Part shown: positions 37,134 to 47,100 of the stretch, one piece after another | Numbering within the stretch: position 1 is the stretch's first letter | Layout: every line of letters starts with the position of its first letter | Origin: Planctomycetaceae bacterium | Lineage (GTDB): Bacteria > Planctomycetota > Planctomycetia > Pirellulales > Thermoguttaceae | Length of the DNA: 64,000 nucleotides | Assembly (NCBI GenBank): GCA_009778035.1 | Contig: WRKP01000002.1 | Coordinates: 43,804-107,803, forward strand | Direction of reading: 5' to 3' | Notes under the pieces: model-generated | Database searches by the model: none | Told to the model about the DNA's origin: nothing | The model's input: the letters and a program-made list of their open reading frames with translations, nothing else | Made by a program: the position numbers and the translations under genes

Positions 37134-37279
37134 GGTGAACGACAACATCGTCATTCCGGCGAAAGCCGGAACCCAGCGGAATCGGCATCGCACGCAGTGT
37201 CTAGTTCCCGGCCTGCGCCGGGATGACGATGCCTGCGTCGGGATGACGGAGGTGTCGAGCAATTCTGAATGCGCTCTAA
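37131..37279. repeat. A-family repeat, copy A11, joining two stop codons
   Basis: 149 bp between convergent rng and ispG. The left end begins with the TAG stop of rng (37131-37133). The right terminus AATTCTGAATGCGCTCTAA contains, on the minus strand, the TAG stop of ispG (37278-37276). Inner arms GTCATTCCGGCGAAAGCCGG and CCCGGCCTGCGCCGGGATGA. Confidence 0.8.
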
Positions 37280-38400
37280 CGGGCCGCAATGAGCCCCAGC
37301 ATTTTTGCGATCACTTCGTCGTATCCGAACGACCCGATGAGCGTTTCGCCTTGTTTCAGATTAACCAAACTCTTGCCGCACCAAAGTCCTATGTCGGCAT
37401 GATCCGTCTCGCCCGGGCCGTTCACCCGGCAACCCATCACGGCAATCGTCAACGGCACTTTGACCCCTTTTACCGCATCGCGAACCTGCTCCGCGAGGCT
37501 AATGAACTGCTCGTTTTCAACTCTTGCACAACTCGGACAACTAACGATGTTTACAATATCCGGCTGCCAGGCATCAATGTCCGCGACAGTTCCCGACGCC
37601 ACATTTTGCAGAATCAATCGGCCTGCGTCGAGTTCCTCCGCTTTTCGGTCATTCGGCACGGTCAGCGAAACGCGGAGCGTGTCGCCGATTCCCTCGGCAA
37701 GCAACGGTTCCAAAGCAACCCGCGATTTTTCGATGCCCGTCGGGGGCAATCCGGCTTCGGTTAAACCGAGGTGAATCGGCACATCGGGCCGCCGAGCCGC
37801 AAATTGCCGATTCGCACGGAGCACCGCCCGCGGGTCGGATGACTTGATGGAAACGCAGTACCGATCGAATTCCAGCGAATCAATGAATTCCGCGTGCTGC
37901 AATGCACTGTTGACGGCCGCGTTTGCCGCTCCCACCTGCGCCGCTCCCAAATGCGTCGCAGGCGATGCGGCCAGCGGATCCAAACTTCCGCAGTTGACGC
38001 CGATTCGCAATGCACAGTCATACTGCCGGGCGATTTGAACGATGCGATCGACCTTGGTCTGCCAGGGCAATTCCGGTTCGGCATGGTGCAAATGGCCGGG
38101 ATTGTAGCGGATTTTATCGACGAATGGAGCAACGGTTTCGGCCAATCGGTAATTTTCCTGAAGGTCGACGGAGAGGTTGGCAGTCGTTTTCGTTCGGATT
38201 TCTCGCAAGGCGTTTGCATCGTTTTGTGTATCGACGGCGATGCGGACGATACCTGCACCGGCATCGGCAAGCCGTTGGCATGTTTCGGCGGTTCGATGAA
38301 CATCGGTCGTTTTGGTTGCCGTCATGCTTTGGAGCACGATGGGCAATCCGCCGCCGAATTTGACAGTTCCGACTCGGATGATTCGCGTTGCAGGGGACAT
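37276..38400 (-). CDS. ispG: 4-hydroxy-3-methylbut-2-enyl diphosphate synthase (IspG/GcpE)
   Basis: 374 residues, an iron-sulfur enzyme of the non-mevalonate (MEP) isoprenoid pathway. It reduces MEcPP to HMBPP. This pathway feeds the squalene used by the cyclase in the window. The N-terminal TIM barrel begins RIIRVGTVKFGGGLPIVLQSMT. The C-terminal 4Fe-4S domain has CPSCAR and VMGCRVNGPGETDHADIG, giving the three cysteines (C-x2-C...C). Length matches the short bacterial type without the extra domain found in plants and some bacteria. Its stop is at the end of repeat A11. Confidence 0.94.
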   Translation of the reverse strand: MSPATRIIRVGTVKFGGGLPIVLQSMTATKTTDVHRTAETCQRLADAGAGIVRIAVDTQNDANALREIRTKTTANLSVDLQENYRLAETVAPFVDKIRYNPGHLHHAEPELPWQTKVDRIVQIARQYDCALRIGVNCGSLDPLAASPATHLGAAQVGAANAAVNSALQHAEFIDSLEFDRYCVSIKSSDPRAVLRANRQFAARRPDVPIHLGLTEAGLPPTGIEKSRVALEPLLAEGIGDTLRVSLTVPNDRKAEELDAGRLILQNVASGTVADIDAWQPDIVNIVSCPSCARVENEQFISLAEQVRDAVKGVKVPLTIAVMGCRVNGPGETDHADIGLWCGKSLVNLKQGETLIGSFGYDEVIAKMLGLIAAR

Positions 38401-38451
38401 AAAGTGTTGCCGAGCGTAAGCACCCTACGCTCTTGCAAAAACAGCGAGTTT

Positions 38452-38480
38452 ATCATACTTTGATGCTATGCCAACGTCAA
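38452..38480 (-). promoter_or_regulatory. ispG promoter, inside the divergent gene
   Basis: Minus strand: TTGACG (38480-38475), 17-base spacer, TATGAT (38457-38452). The -35 box lies within the first codons of the divergent gene at 38468. Confidence 0.55.
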
Positions 38481-39244
38481 CCGTCATCATCAAGGGACGC
38501 ACCGAACGCCGCGAATTCGCCGAAGCCTATCGGCAAGCCTGCGATGCGTTCGCACAACTCGGACTCGCACCGCAACTCAATCCGAGTTCCGCCCAAATTG
38601 CCGACTTTTTCCTGTTCTTTCAGTCCTATCCGTATGAATTCCTCCCATCGGAACTGACGCAACTCCGACGTGACAATCCCCTGGCTCCCTTTTTCTTCGT
38701 GCTCGGTGCCTGCTGCGAAGGAATGCAACGGACGGCAAGTCCTCCCGATTCGCCCTTCTATGTTTATGCACACGCTTGGAGCACCCAAGATGCCGAGCAA
38801 ATACGGCTGTTTTTGACCGACCAACGATCGCTGTTTTCGTTGCCGCTGACGGCTGGAGCGGATGAAGTTGCCCTTTGCCGCATCACCTGTGGCATCGCCT
38901 GCGACGCACCGAAACGCGTCGGCGACGCGGCGAATTGCCTCATCCTCACCCATTTTGGCCCCTTCGGCAACGATGCCGCTATGAATCTCCTGCTTGCCGA
39001 CGAACATCGGCACTTGGGATACGAACCCGTATTTTCCGGCGAGATGCCGCCCGACGCCTTTTCGGGTATAATTTTAGCGGATGCGGATAATTCCCCGGCA
39101 GAAAAGATTTTGGATTCTATTCAAAGATTGCGTTGCCGATTGGCCGATAACGATTTTACGGTTTATATCGATTCTCCTAGAATTGACGAAAAATCCGCGT
39201 ACGTCCAAGCAGGTGCGACGCGAGTTTTAGCGAAAATGCGATAG
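38468..39244 (+). CDS. hypothetical protein, possible degenerate receiver domain
   Basis: 258 residues, cytoplasmic, no signal or membrane segment. The first part (ADFFLFFQSYPYEFLPSELT, PFFFVLGACCEGMQRT) and the last (FTVYIDSPRIDEKSAYVQAGATRVLAKM) have the alternating pattern of a response-regulator-like Rossmann fold, but no phosphoacceptor aspartate could be placed with confidence. The middle contains several cysteines (CRITCGIACD). No family is recognised. It is divergent from ispG and upstream of fliG. Confidence 0.55.
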   Translation: MPTSTVIIKGRTERREFAEAYRQACDAFAQLGLAPQLNPSSAQIADFFLFFQSYPYEFLPSELTQLRRDNPLAPFFFVLGACCEGMQRTASPPDSPFYVYAHAWSTQDAEQIRLFLTDQRSLFSLPLTAGADEVALCRITCGIACDAPKRVGDAANCLILTHFGPFGNDAAMNLLLADEHRHLGYEPVFSGEMPPDAFSGIILADADNSPAEKILDSIQRLRCRLADNDFTVYIDSPRIDEKSAYVQAGATRVLAKMR

Positions 39245-39245
39245 G

Positions 39246-39323
39246 AGTCAGGCGTTAGGAGTCAGAATTCTGATTCCTGCCCCCCTGTCTTCTAACTCCT
39301 GCCTCCTAACTCCTGACTCCTTT
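39246..39323. repeat. GGAGTCAGG direct/inverted repeats
   Basis: AGGAGTCAGGCGTTAGGAGTCAGAA is followed by its complement-like units CTAACTCCTGCCTCCTAACTCCTGACTCC. A long hairpin can form between the hypothetical gene and fliG. Confidence 0.6.
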
Positions 39324-39325
39324 CC

Positions 39326-40327
39326 ATGGCACAGAACAACATCCGAAAAGCGGCGGTGTTTTTGGTCAGCATACCCAAAGACCAAGCGAGAGAGATTCTC
39401 GTTCGTCTTGATCCCAAACAGGTCGAGGTCGTGATGACGGAGATTTCTCGCATCGGCCTCGTAACGCCGGAAGAGCAGGAAAACGTCATTCGCGAATTTT
39501 CCAGGGCGAATCCGTCTAAACTCGTCGGCAGCATCGGGGGATTCGGCATTGCCCAAGAATTGGCCGAAGCCGCACTCGGGGCCGACGGGACCGCAATCAT
39601 CGACGGCGTCCGCAGTTCGCTTGAAGCGATCCCGTTTGGATTCTTGCAGAAAATCGAGCCGGAAAACTTGCTGACGTTTATCACGGACGAGCATCCGCAG
39701 ACGATCGCGTTGATTGTTACGCACTTGAATCCCGTCCAGGGAGCGGGTATCATTGGGGGATTACCGCCGGAGCGTCAGATGGCGGTGATCAGGAGGATAG
39801 CGACGATGCAGCAAACGAATCCTGAAATCATTAAAGAAGTCGAGCGGGGCCTTGAAGGGAGGATGGCGAGTTTGATGAATCAGAAATTGGAAAGGGCGGG
39901 CGGCGTTGACAGCGTTGCGGACATTATGAATGTGATTGACCGGGGAACGGGCCGGAGCATCTTGGAGAATCTTGCTCAGGACGATCCAGAATTGGTCGAA
40001 GACATTAGGCGCTTGATGTTTGTCTTTGAGGACATCAACAAATTGGTCGATCAGGACATTGCGATCATTCTCAAGAACGTGGAGAGCACGCAATGGGCAT
40101 TGGCCTTGAAGGGAGCGAGCGAGGATTTGAAGAACAAAATCTTCAAGAACATGTCGAAGCGGGCGGGCAAGATGTTGCAGGAGGAGATCGAGTATCTTGG
40201 TCCCCAGCGTTCGTCGGATGTCGAGCGGATTCAGCAGGAGATTGTCGATATTATCCGCAAGTTGGAGGATGCCGGCGAGATTACGATCAACACGGGCAAG
40301 GGTGGCGGCGAAACGTTTGTGAATTAG
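39326..40327 (+). CDS. fliG: flagellar motor switch protein FliG
   Basis: 333 residues, the C-ring protein that couples the stator to rotor torque. The N-terminal KAAVFLVSIPKDQAREILVRL, central FGFLQKIEPENLLTFITDEHPQTIALIVTHL with the EHPQT motif, and the C-terminal charged helix (MFVFEDINKLVDQDIAIILKNV) are all present. No other fli gene adjoins it; flagellar genes in this genome segment are dispersed (flagellins at 6.7-8.5 kb, FlgN-like at 52 kb). Confidence 0.95.
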   Translation: MAQNNIRKAAVFLVSIPKDQAREILVRLDPKQVEVVMTEISRIGLVTPEEQENVIREFSRANPSKLVGSIGGFGIAQELAEAALGADGTAIIDGVRSSLEAIPFGFLQKIEPENLLTFITDEHPQTIALIVTHLNPVQGAGIIGGLPPERQMAVIRRIATMQQTNPEIIKEVERGLEGRMASLMNQKLERAGGVDSVADIMNVIDRGTGRSILENLAQDDPELVEDIRRLMFVFEDINKLVDQDIAIILKNVESTQWALALKGASEDLKNKIFKNMSKRAGKMLQEEIEYLGPQRSSDVERIQQEIVDIIRKLEDAGEITINTGKGGGETFVN

Positions 40328-40333
40328 CCCGGT

Positions 40334-40360
40334 TCCCGCACGGTGCAGTGCCGTGCGGGA
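40334..40360. terminator. bidirectional terminator-like hairpin
   Basis: TCCCGCACGG, seven-base loop, CCGTGCGGGA: a perfect 10-bp stem between convergent fliG and the zinc-ribbon gene. There is no T run. Confidence 0.6.
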
Positions 40361-40363
40361 CGG

Positions 40364-41323
40364 TCAAATTCGATACCGTCCGCCTTCGCCTTGAAATTCC
40401 TCAATGCGTATCGTGTATCCTTCAAATAATTCGGAATCGTGAAAGTATCGCCGTAATACCTGCTGCTCGCTAGGACTGAATGCACCACCCGACGGCATTC
40501 GATACGCGGATATTCTTATCACATGGTAACGCTCCCCTTCCCGATACGGCAGCGAAAAAGAGCCGGTTGCATCGGCCCTGGCATACATTCCGCCCAGTTC
40601 CTGGATCAGTTGTACGGTATCATTATTAACAAGATCGTCAGGCCGCAAACCCTCACTTGAAAGCAACAGTCCCAACGGCCGTTCCATCGGCAACGCAATG
40701 ATGACGGCATCGACATCTGCTCGGCGTTCGCCGTTCTCATTGACATAATGCAGCGTGCCCGACACCTCGTTGACGCCGGAACCGGACTCGGCCCAATGAA
40801 CCGGATGAGCCGACGGAACATAAAGGCCACGAATGAAAATCCCAAAACCGATGCCGATAAAAAATGCGAGCGTTGCCGATACATAGAGCAATGTAACAAC
40901 GAGTTTATAGCGTTTTTTAAGGGCAATCAATGCAATTTCGCCTAAAATGGGTTCGGGTACGGCATCGGGCGGAGCGGTTTGCGGCAAATCGGGCGGCAGG
41001 GGGGGGAATGGTTCGAGAGATTTTGACCAGAGTTCCGTGATCCATTGATTCAGATAGGCTTCGTCAAAATTTGTACAGAGTTCATCCAAAGCGGACTCGG
41101 GCGCATTTGGTTCTGACTGGGCGGCATCCTCAGCGGGCGGTGCGGCAGTTTCTTCCAGCCGTCTGTTTTTGAGCATTTGGTACAACTGCTCGGCTTGGGG
41201 AGAAGACTGCGGGGGAACGACGAGTGATTTTTTGCATTTGGGACAATCGACGGCACTGCCTTTTTTCGACGTACCGATTTTCAGCATTTGCCGGCAATGT
41301 TCGCAGAAAAATCGTATCGGCAT
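40364..41323 (-). CDS. zinc-ribbon membrane protein of unknown function
   Basis: 319 residues. It opens with a zinc ribbon (FFCEHCRQMLKIGTSKKG then DCPKCKKSL, two C-x2-C pairs) like that of many planctomycete proteins. A proline/acid-rich linker follows. One membrane helix (LVVTLLYVSATLAFFIGIGFGIFI, near residue 150) divides it from a C-terminal extracytoplasmic beta domain (VSGTLHYVNENGERRADVDAVIIAL ... GMYARADATGSFSLPYREGERYHV) that resembles a carboxypeptidase-regulatory-like fold. The role is unknown. It is convergent with fliG. Confidence 0.65.
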   Translation of the reverse strand: MPIRFFCEHCRQMLKIGTSKKGSAVDCPKCKKSLVVPPQSSPQAEQLYQMLKNRRLEETAAPPAEDAAQSEPNAPESALDELCTNFDEAYLNQWITELWSKSLEPFPPLPPDLPQTAPPDAVPEPILGEIALIALKKRYKLVVTLLYVSATLAFFIGIGFGIFIRGLYVPSAHPVHWAESGSGVNEVSGTLHYVNENGERRADVDAVIIALPMERPLGLLLSSEGLRPDDLVNNDTVQLIQELGGMYARADATGSFSLPYREGERYHVIRISAYRMPSGGAFSPSEQQVLRRYFHDSELFEGYTIRIEEFQGEGGRYRI

Positions 41324-41389
41324 GGCGGGGAAGGGATTGTAGGCCTGCCATTATACCGATTCCGATGGGGAAATACCAGCACGAGGGGT

Positions 41390-41500
41390 AGGCGCAAGAG
41401 CCGGGGGCGTTAGCCCCCGGGTTCGTCTATCAAAGAATATCATACGTCGAAAAACCCGGGGGCTTACGCCCGCGGCTCTTGCTCGTGCGCTCACACCTAC
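41390..41500. repeat. B-family palindrome B5 (full length)
   Basis: GCAAGAGCCGGGGGCGTTAG and its counterpart CCGGGGGCTTACGCCCGCGGC around an AT-rich centre (GTTCGTCTATCAAAGAATATCATACGTCGAAAAAC). The same centre recurs in B7. Confidence 0.7.
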
Positions 41501-41502
41501 TC

Positions 41503-41531
41503 TTGCGCACGCTTGCCGTTAATGCTATAAT
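41503..41531 (+). promoter_or_regulatory. promoter of the FtsX-type permease gene
   Basis: TTGCGC (41503-41508), 17-base spacer, TATAAT (41526-41531), 30 bases before the ATG. Confidence 0.65.
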
Positions 41532-41561
41532 ACCCCTAACCATCCCAACGCAAAATCCGCT

Positions 41562-42905
41562 ATGCCGCTTTGGAAAATCGCTTATCGAAGTATCCAATTT
41601 CGCTCCATATCGTCCATTTTGACGGCTTTCTCCATGTCCCTCGGCGTGGCTCTCGTCGTTACCGTCATCGTTATCCACGGCGTACTCAACGACTCCTTCA
41701 ATAAAGGAGCACAAGGATACGACTTCATCATTGCCGCAAAAGGCAGTCCCCTCGATGTCGTCCTGAGCACCGTATTCTATCTGCGGGAACCCGTCGGCGA
41801 TGTGCCCGCCCATTATCTCCGAGTCTTCCAAGGACGCGAATCCCTTGTCATTGAAGCGGAAACGCATACATTCCCCAACACGTTCGATGCCGTTATTCCC
41901 ATATCCATCGGGCATCATTATCGGAATGTGCCGATCATCGGAGCCGCACCGGAATTTTTCACGCAATTACGCTACATGGACAACCGCGAATACCGCTTTG
42001 CCCAAGGCGAAAATATCCGATTCGACAACGATTTTTCCGCCGTCATCGGCTCCCGAGCGAGCAGGCGAACCGGCTTGCAGGTCGGCGATACGTTCGAGCC
42101 GGAAGGAATCGACGAAGATGATGGCGACCATCATGAACCGTTTACCATCGTCGGTATTCTCGCACCGACGGGCACGCCGAACGATAATGCCATTTTCGTA
42201 AACATCGAAGGCTTTTATGATATGCACGGCCTTCACCACGAGCATGATCATGCCAGCGATGATTGCGATCACGGTGCGGATATTCCGCGGCGGTATTCGG
42301 CAATCCTGCTCAAGACACGGGAACACACGGCGCGGCCGCCGGCGGCGTCTGCCGATCCGAATAATCCTGCCGCATTGCTTGCAAGCCGAGCCTTTATGGA
42401 TACGCGAGCACTTGAACTGCCGAGATTGTTGGACAAAACGCACGACATCCAAGCCGTCTCGCCCGTTCGGGAAATTTCGACGCTTCTGTCGAGCATTATC
42501 GGGAATATCCAGATGGTATTGCTCATTTTGGCGGTACTTGTCATATTGGTTGCCGGAATTGGCATGATGGTCAGCATCTACAATTCGATGAGCGAGCGGC
42601 GGCAGGAAATCGCGTTGATGCGGGCATTGGGAGCGCGTCGATTTACGGTGATGACGATTATTCTATTGGAATCCATCTTATTATCGTTGGGCGGCGGCGT
42701 TTTGGGCGTGTTTTTGGGACATTTTTTGATTGGCGTGTTGAGTCCTTGGATATCGGAATATACGGGCATTGCAATAGGATTTTGGAGTTTTCAGATTGCG
42801 GAGGTCATATTGATACCGGGCTTGGTTGTATTGGCAACTGTCGTTGGCCTGTTGCCGGCAATGGTCGCGTATAAACAGGACGTCGCCACGGCACTGGCTC
42901 CGTAA
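41562..42905 (+). CDS. FtsX/MacB-type ABC transporter permease
   Basis: 447 residues. One N-terminal membrane helix (ISSILTAFSMSLGVALVVTVIVIHGV), a large periplasmic MacB_PCD-like domain (about 40-310) and three C-terminal helices (MVLLILAVLVILVAGIGMMVSIYNSM, then LESILLSLGGGVLGVFLGHF, then IPGLVVLATVVGLLPAMVAY). This is the lolE/macB/FtsX family layout. The cytoplasmic loop SERRQEIALMRALGARRFTV is diagnostic. The periplasmic part contains a His/Asp-rich loop (HGLHHEHDHASDDCDHGAD) that may bind metal. No ATPase neighbour is present; the uracil-DNA glycosylase follows 46 bases downstream. Confidence 0.85.
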   Translation: MPLWKIAYRSIQFRSISSILTAFSMSLGVALVVTVIVIHGVLNDSFNKGAQGYDFIIAAKGSPLDVVLSTVFYLREPVGDVPAHYLRVFQGRESLVIEAETHTFPNTFDAVIPISIGHHYRNVPIIGAAPEFFTQLRYMDNREYRFAQGENIRFDNDFSAVIGSRASRRTGLQVGDTFEPEGIDEDDGDHHEPFTIVGILAPTGTPNDNAIFVNIEGFYDMHGLHHEHDHASDDCDHGADIPRRYSAILLKTREHTARPPAASADPNNPAALLASRAFMDTRALELPRLLDKTHDIQAVSPVREISTLLSSIIGNIQMVLLILAVLVILVAGIGMMVSIYNSMSERRQEIALMRALGARRFTVMTIILLESILLSLGGGVLGVFLGHFLIGVLSPWISEYTGIAIGFWSFQIAEVILIPGLVVLATVVGLLPAMVAYKQDVATALAP

Positions 42906-42951
42906 TAGCCACACACGGAACATAAGTTAGGAAAACACAACGCACGAAACA

Positions 42952-43728
42952 ATGCAGACAGGAATTGCGGACTATTTGGAGATCATGCGGCTGGCCGGCG
43001 TTTCGGAACTGCGGAAACACGCCCGTTCTGCGGTTTTGGACGCCCAAAAAACGCCCTCTGCGAAACCGGAACGCCAAAATATGAGCCCTGCGAACGATCC
43101 TCCCAATAAAATTGACCCCCCTGCTCCCAACACCCCTGCTGAGCAGAGTCCGGGTATTGTCCTTTCGGGCAAAGCGGGAGAACTGCAACGGCTCGCCCGC
43201 GAAGTTGCACAATGCACTCTGTGCAAAGATTTGGCCACGAGCCGAACGCAGACGGTTTTCGGCTCGGGCAATCCCGATTCCCCGTTGGTTTTCATCGGCG
43301 AAGCACCCGGTATGGACGAAGACAAACACGGCAAGCCTTTCGTCGGTCGGGCAGGACAACTTTTGACCGACATCATCGAGAAAGGGATGAAAATGCGTCG
43401 GGAAGATGTCTATATTTGCAATGTTTTGCGTTGCCGACCGCCGGGGAACCGCAATCCCTTGCCGGATGAGGCCGCCCATTGCAGACCGTTTTTGGATCGC
43501 ACGCTGGACATCATCGGGCCGAAGTTTATCTGTTGCCTTGGTGCGATTGCGGCGAAGAATTTGCTCGCATCGGAGAAAACGATTGGAGCACTTCGCGGTC
43601 AAGTCTGGGACTACCACGGCATCAGGGTTGTTTGCACATATCATCCGGCATATTTGTTGCGAAATCCGGCCGCGAAAAAGGATACCTGGGACGATATTCG
43701 GCTGCTCTTGCGAGAAATGGAGGGCTGA
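42952..43728 (+). CDS. uracil-DNA glycosylase, family 4 (iron-sulfur)
   Basis: 258 residues. The catalytic core starts near residue 80: CTLCKDLATSRTQTVFGSG, then GEAPGMDED, KPFVGRAGQ, CNVLRCRPPGNRNP, and CTYHPAYLLRNPAAK. These carry the four 4Fe-4S cysteines and the active-site motifs of family 4 UDG (GEAPG and HPS/A). The first 75 residues are a charged, low-complexity extension (PAKPERQNMSPANDPP-like) not needed for activity. The enzyme removes uracil from DNA in base-excision repair. It may be co-transcribed with the preceding permease. Confidence 0.92.
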   Translation: MQTGIADYLEIMRLAGVSELRKHARSAVLDAQKTPSAKPERQNMSPANDPPNKIDPPAPNTPAEQSPGIVLSGKAGELQRLAREVAQCTLCKDLATSRTQTVFGSGNPDSPLVFIGEAPGMDEDKHGKPFVGRAGQLLTDIIEKGMKMRREDVYICNVLRCRPPGNRNPLPDEAAHCRPFLDRTLDIIGPKFICCLGAIAAKNLLASEKTIGALRGQVWDYHGIRVVCTYHPAYLLRNPAAKKDTWDDIRLLLREMEG

Positions 43729-43741
43729 CGGTTTGCCGAAC

Positions 43742-43805
43742 GTGCCCCCAATGTGCGGCAAGCCGCAGTTGCCGCCCGGCGGTCGGCAACCTACCTGTTG
43801 TGAAA
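43742..43805. repeat. C-family palindrome C4
   Basis: GTGCGGCAAGCCGCAGTTGCCGCCCGGCGGTCGGCAACC; ends with AAACTTGCAGTTGG like other C copies. Confidence 0.5.
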
Positions 43806-43838
43806 CTTGCAGTTGGCCGTTTTCCACGAGCGAGGTTC

Positions 43839-43867
43839 TTGACTCGCCGCATCCGATACGGTATGCT
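43839..43867 (+). promoter_or_regulatory. eno promoter
   Basis: TTGACT (43839-43844), 17-base spacer, TATGCT (43862-43867), leaving a leader of about 55 bases. Confidence 0.6.
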
Positions 43868-43930
43868 TTCGGGAAATAATCCCCGGCGGGATTAGAGAAC
43901 ATTCACCCATTTACCAGAAAAGCAATCTAA

Positions 43931-45241
<1,311 letters not shown>

Positions 45242-45250
45242 ACGGGACGA

Positions 45251-45290
45251 CGCAAGAGCCGGGGGCGTCAGCCCCCGGGTTATGCGAGTT
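45251..45290 (+). terminator. B-family hairpin B6 after eno
   Basis: GAGCCGGGGGCGTCAGCCCCCGGGTT forms an eight-bp CCGGGGGC/GCCCCCGG stem immediately after eno. Confidence 0.55.
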
Positions 45291-45347
45291 TGTGCGATCA
45301 CAGGGCGATGCGGCTGACCGCTTGCCTTTATTACAGGAAAATTTCCC

Positions 45348-45376
45348 TTGAAAGAGCTTGCCGAAATTGCTATACT
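45348..45376 (+). promoter_or_regulatory. promoter of the TPR-protein gene
   Basis: TTGAAA (45348-45353), 17-base spacer, TATACT (45371-45376). Confidence 0.65.
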
Positions 45377-45412
45377 GTCTGCGGGAAAGGTTTTTATCCC
45401 CCGCTACTAACC

Positions 45413-46279
45413 ATGCACTATACCAGATTTTTGTCGGCAATCATCCTTTGCCTCCTTTTTGCAAAACCTGTACTTGCCCTCGATACGATATTCATTGCAG
45501 ATGAATACGACCACGTGTTCGGCAAAGGGGTGCATGCCTTTTTTGACAAAAATTACGAAGAAGCCATCGCAATTTTGTCCAAAGCAGAAGAATTAGACAT
45601 CGAAGACCCCAGGCCATTCTATTTCCTGGGACTGGCATTCCTCCAACAAAAAGAAGCGGAAAAAGCGGAAAAATACTTCAGAAAAGCCGCTCAACTGGAG
45701 TTTAGCGGCCAGGTCCTGCGTGATTATGGCGTTTCCGAAGCCCTGCGGCGAATTCAAGGGGCCGAACGCACACGGCTTGAAATCATTCGAGCAGAAGAAC
45801 GAACGAACGCGAGAATGAGGGAACAGCGGATTCGTGCAGCCCGATATGGTACAGAAAATGCGGCCGCCCGGGATGCTCTGCGTCAATCGCTGTCTGGCCA
45901 GCAAGGACCAGCCCCGTCGGATTTGGATGAAAGCGATATTCTTGCCGACAACGCTTTCGGCCTGCGGCCGATAGACCCGATTGCCGCGAAAGAAGGCGAA
46001 ATCACGGCACGGCGAGCGGATGCAAATCCGTTCGGAACCGTTACAACGAACATTGCAGAAACGCCGCAATTATCGGAAACCAGTGTGGCAACGCCGCCCA
46101 GTCCCGTCCGGTCAGCCGCTCCAGGCGGACGGACGTTCGTGAACGTCGACATTGCGCCGACGAGACAAGCAACCGGAAACCGAGGGGATGCGATAAATCA
46201 TCTGCGAAATGCTCAAACGGAGGCCGCAAGGCAGGCCGGAAGGATATTGGGAACATTTTTTTCCGGGCAGTCCGATTAG
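45413..46279 (+). CDS. secreted TPR-repeat protein
   Basis: 288 residues from MHYTRFLSAIILCLLFAKPVLA, a signal peptide. The start is chosen downstream of the promoter, although the frame is open to 45290. Two or three TPR units follow (FFDKNYEEAIAILSKAEELD, PRPFYFLGLAFLQQKEAEKAEKYFRKA). A charged helix (RTRLEIIRAEERTNARMREQR) and a disordered, Pro/Thr/Ala-rich C-terminus come after. Probably a periplasmic scaffolding protein; partner unknown. Confidence 0.7.
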   Translation: MHYTRFLSAIILCLLFAKPVLALDTIFIADEYDHVFGKGVHAFFDKNYEEAIAILSKAEELDIEDPRPFYFLGLAFLQQKEAEKAEKYFRKAAQLEFSGQVLRDYGVSEALRRIQGAERTRLEIIRAEERTNARMREQRIRAARYGTENAAARDALRQSLSGQQGPAPSDLDESDILADNAFGLRPIDPIAAKEGEITARRADANPFGTVTTNIAETPQLSETSVATPPSPVRSAAPGGRTFVNVDIAPTRQATGNRGDAINHLRNAQTEAARQAGRILGTFFSGQSD

Positions 46280-46332
46280 GCATTCCCCGCTCTTCCTGCA
46301 ACGGTCGCGTTCCGTATGTTAGAATATAGCGA

Positions 46333-47100
46333 GTGAGCGAGGAAAGGATGTGGTGTCCGGTCCTTGCCGAACTCCTATTTCCCGACTCCATGCACCCGAC
46401 CTCCAACGACCTTTCGTTCAATCTTTTCGGTTTTCACACGAGCATACAGCCGTTCTTTTGGCTGATTGCTGGCCTCATCACGGCCCTGAATATCGGCGGT
46501 ATTAACGATAATATGCCGTTCTGGATTGGCAAACTGCTCATCGGGATGGCCGGAGTGATGCTGTCGGTCTTGGTGCATGAACTCGGCCATGCTTTTTCAT
46601 TTCGGTATTTATTCAATACGCCGTGTGCAATCGTTCTCCACGGTTTCGGCGGCGCGGCCGTCCCGCTGCAAAACTATCAGTACAAAAACGATGTTGGCGG
46701 TGTTGCCGCGAAATGTTTTTTGTCGTTTTCCGGTCCGTTGGCGGGATTTATGTTCGCCTTCGTGATGCTTGGGATCGTGCAAAGCATACCGACTGATGAC
46801 AGGGTTGCAATAGCGTTGTTGCGGTTTTTCTTGGGTTGGACGGCCATCATTTCGATTATTTGGGGTATTTTCAACCTGCTGCCGATTTATCCGATGGATG
46901 GCGGGCACATTGCCAGGGATCTTTTTGTGTTCTTGTCGCCGAGGCAGGGCGTCAAACTTTCGCTGATTTTTTCGATGACGTGTGCGGTTTTGCTGGCCGT
47001 CTTGGCAATCCGGCACGGATTCATATTTGCGGCCTTCTTTTGTGCTTATTTTGTCTACCAGAATTATTTGGAATTGTCGTTTAACTCATTCCGGCGTTAG
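46333..47100 (+). CDS. M50 family metalloprotease (compact site-2 protease)
   Basis: 255 residues, all membrane-embedded. The zinc motif HELGH lies in a helix (VMLSVLVHELGHAFSFRYLF), and NLLPIYPMDGGHIARDLF holds the third ligand. A GFGGAAVPLQNYQ loop follows the first helix pair. There is no PDZ or CBS domain, like the rhomboid-adjacent or SpoIVFB-like compact M50 group common in planctomycetes. The start codon is uncertain: GTG at 46333, ATG at 46348 or ATG at 46390 (MHPTSND) are all possible and none has a convincing RBS. Confidence 0.85.
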   Translation: MSEERMWCPVLAELLFPDSMHPTSNDLSFNLFGFHTSIQPFFWLIAGLITALNIGGINDNMPFWIGKLLIGMAGVMLSVLVHELGHAFSFRYLFNTPCAIVLHGFGGAAVPLQNYQYKNDVGGVAAKCFLSFSGPLAGFMFAFVMLGIVQSIPTDDRVAIALLRFFLGWTAIISIIWGIFNLLPIYPMDGGHIARDLFVFLSPRQGVKLSLIFSMTCAVLLAVLAIRHGFIFAAFFCAYFVYQNYLELSFNSFRR

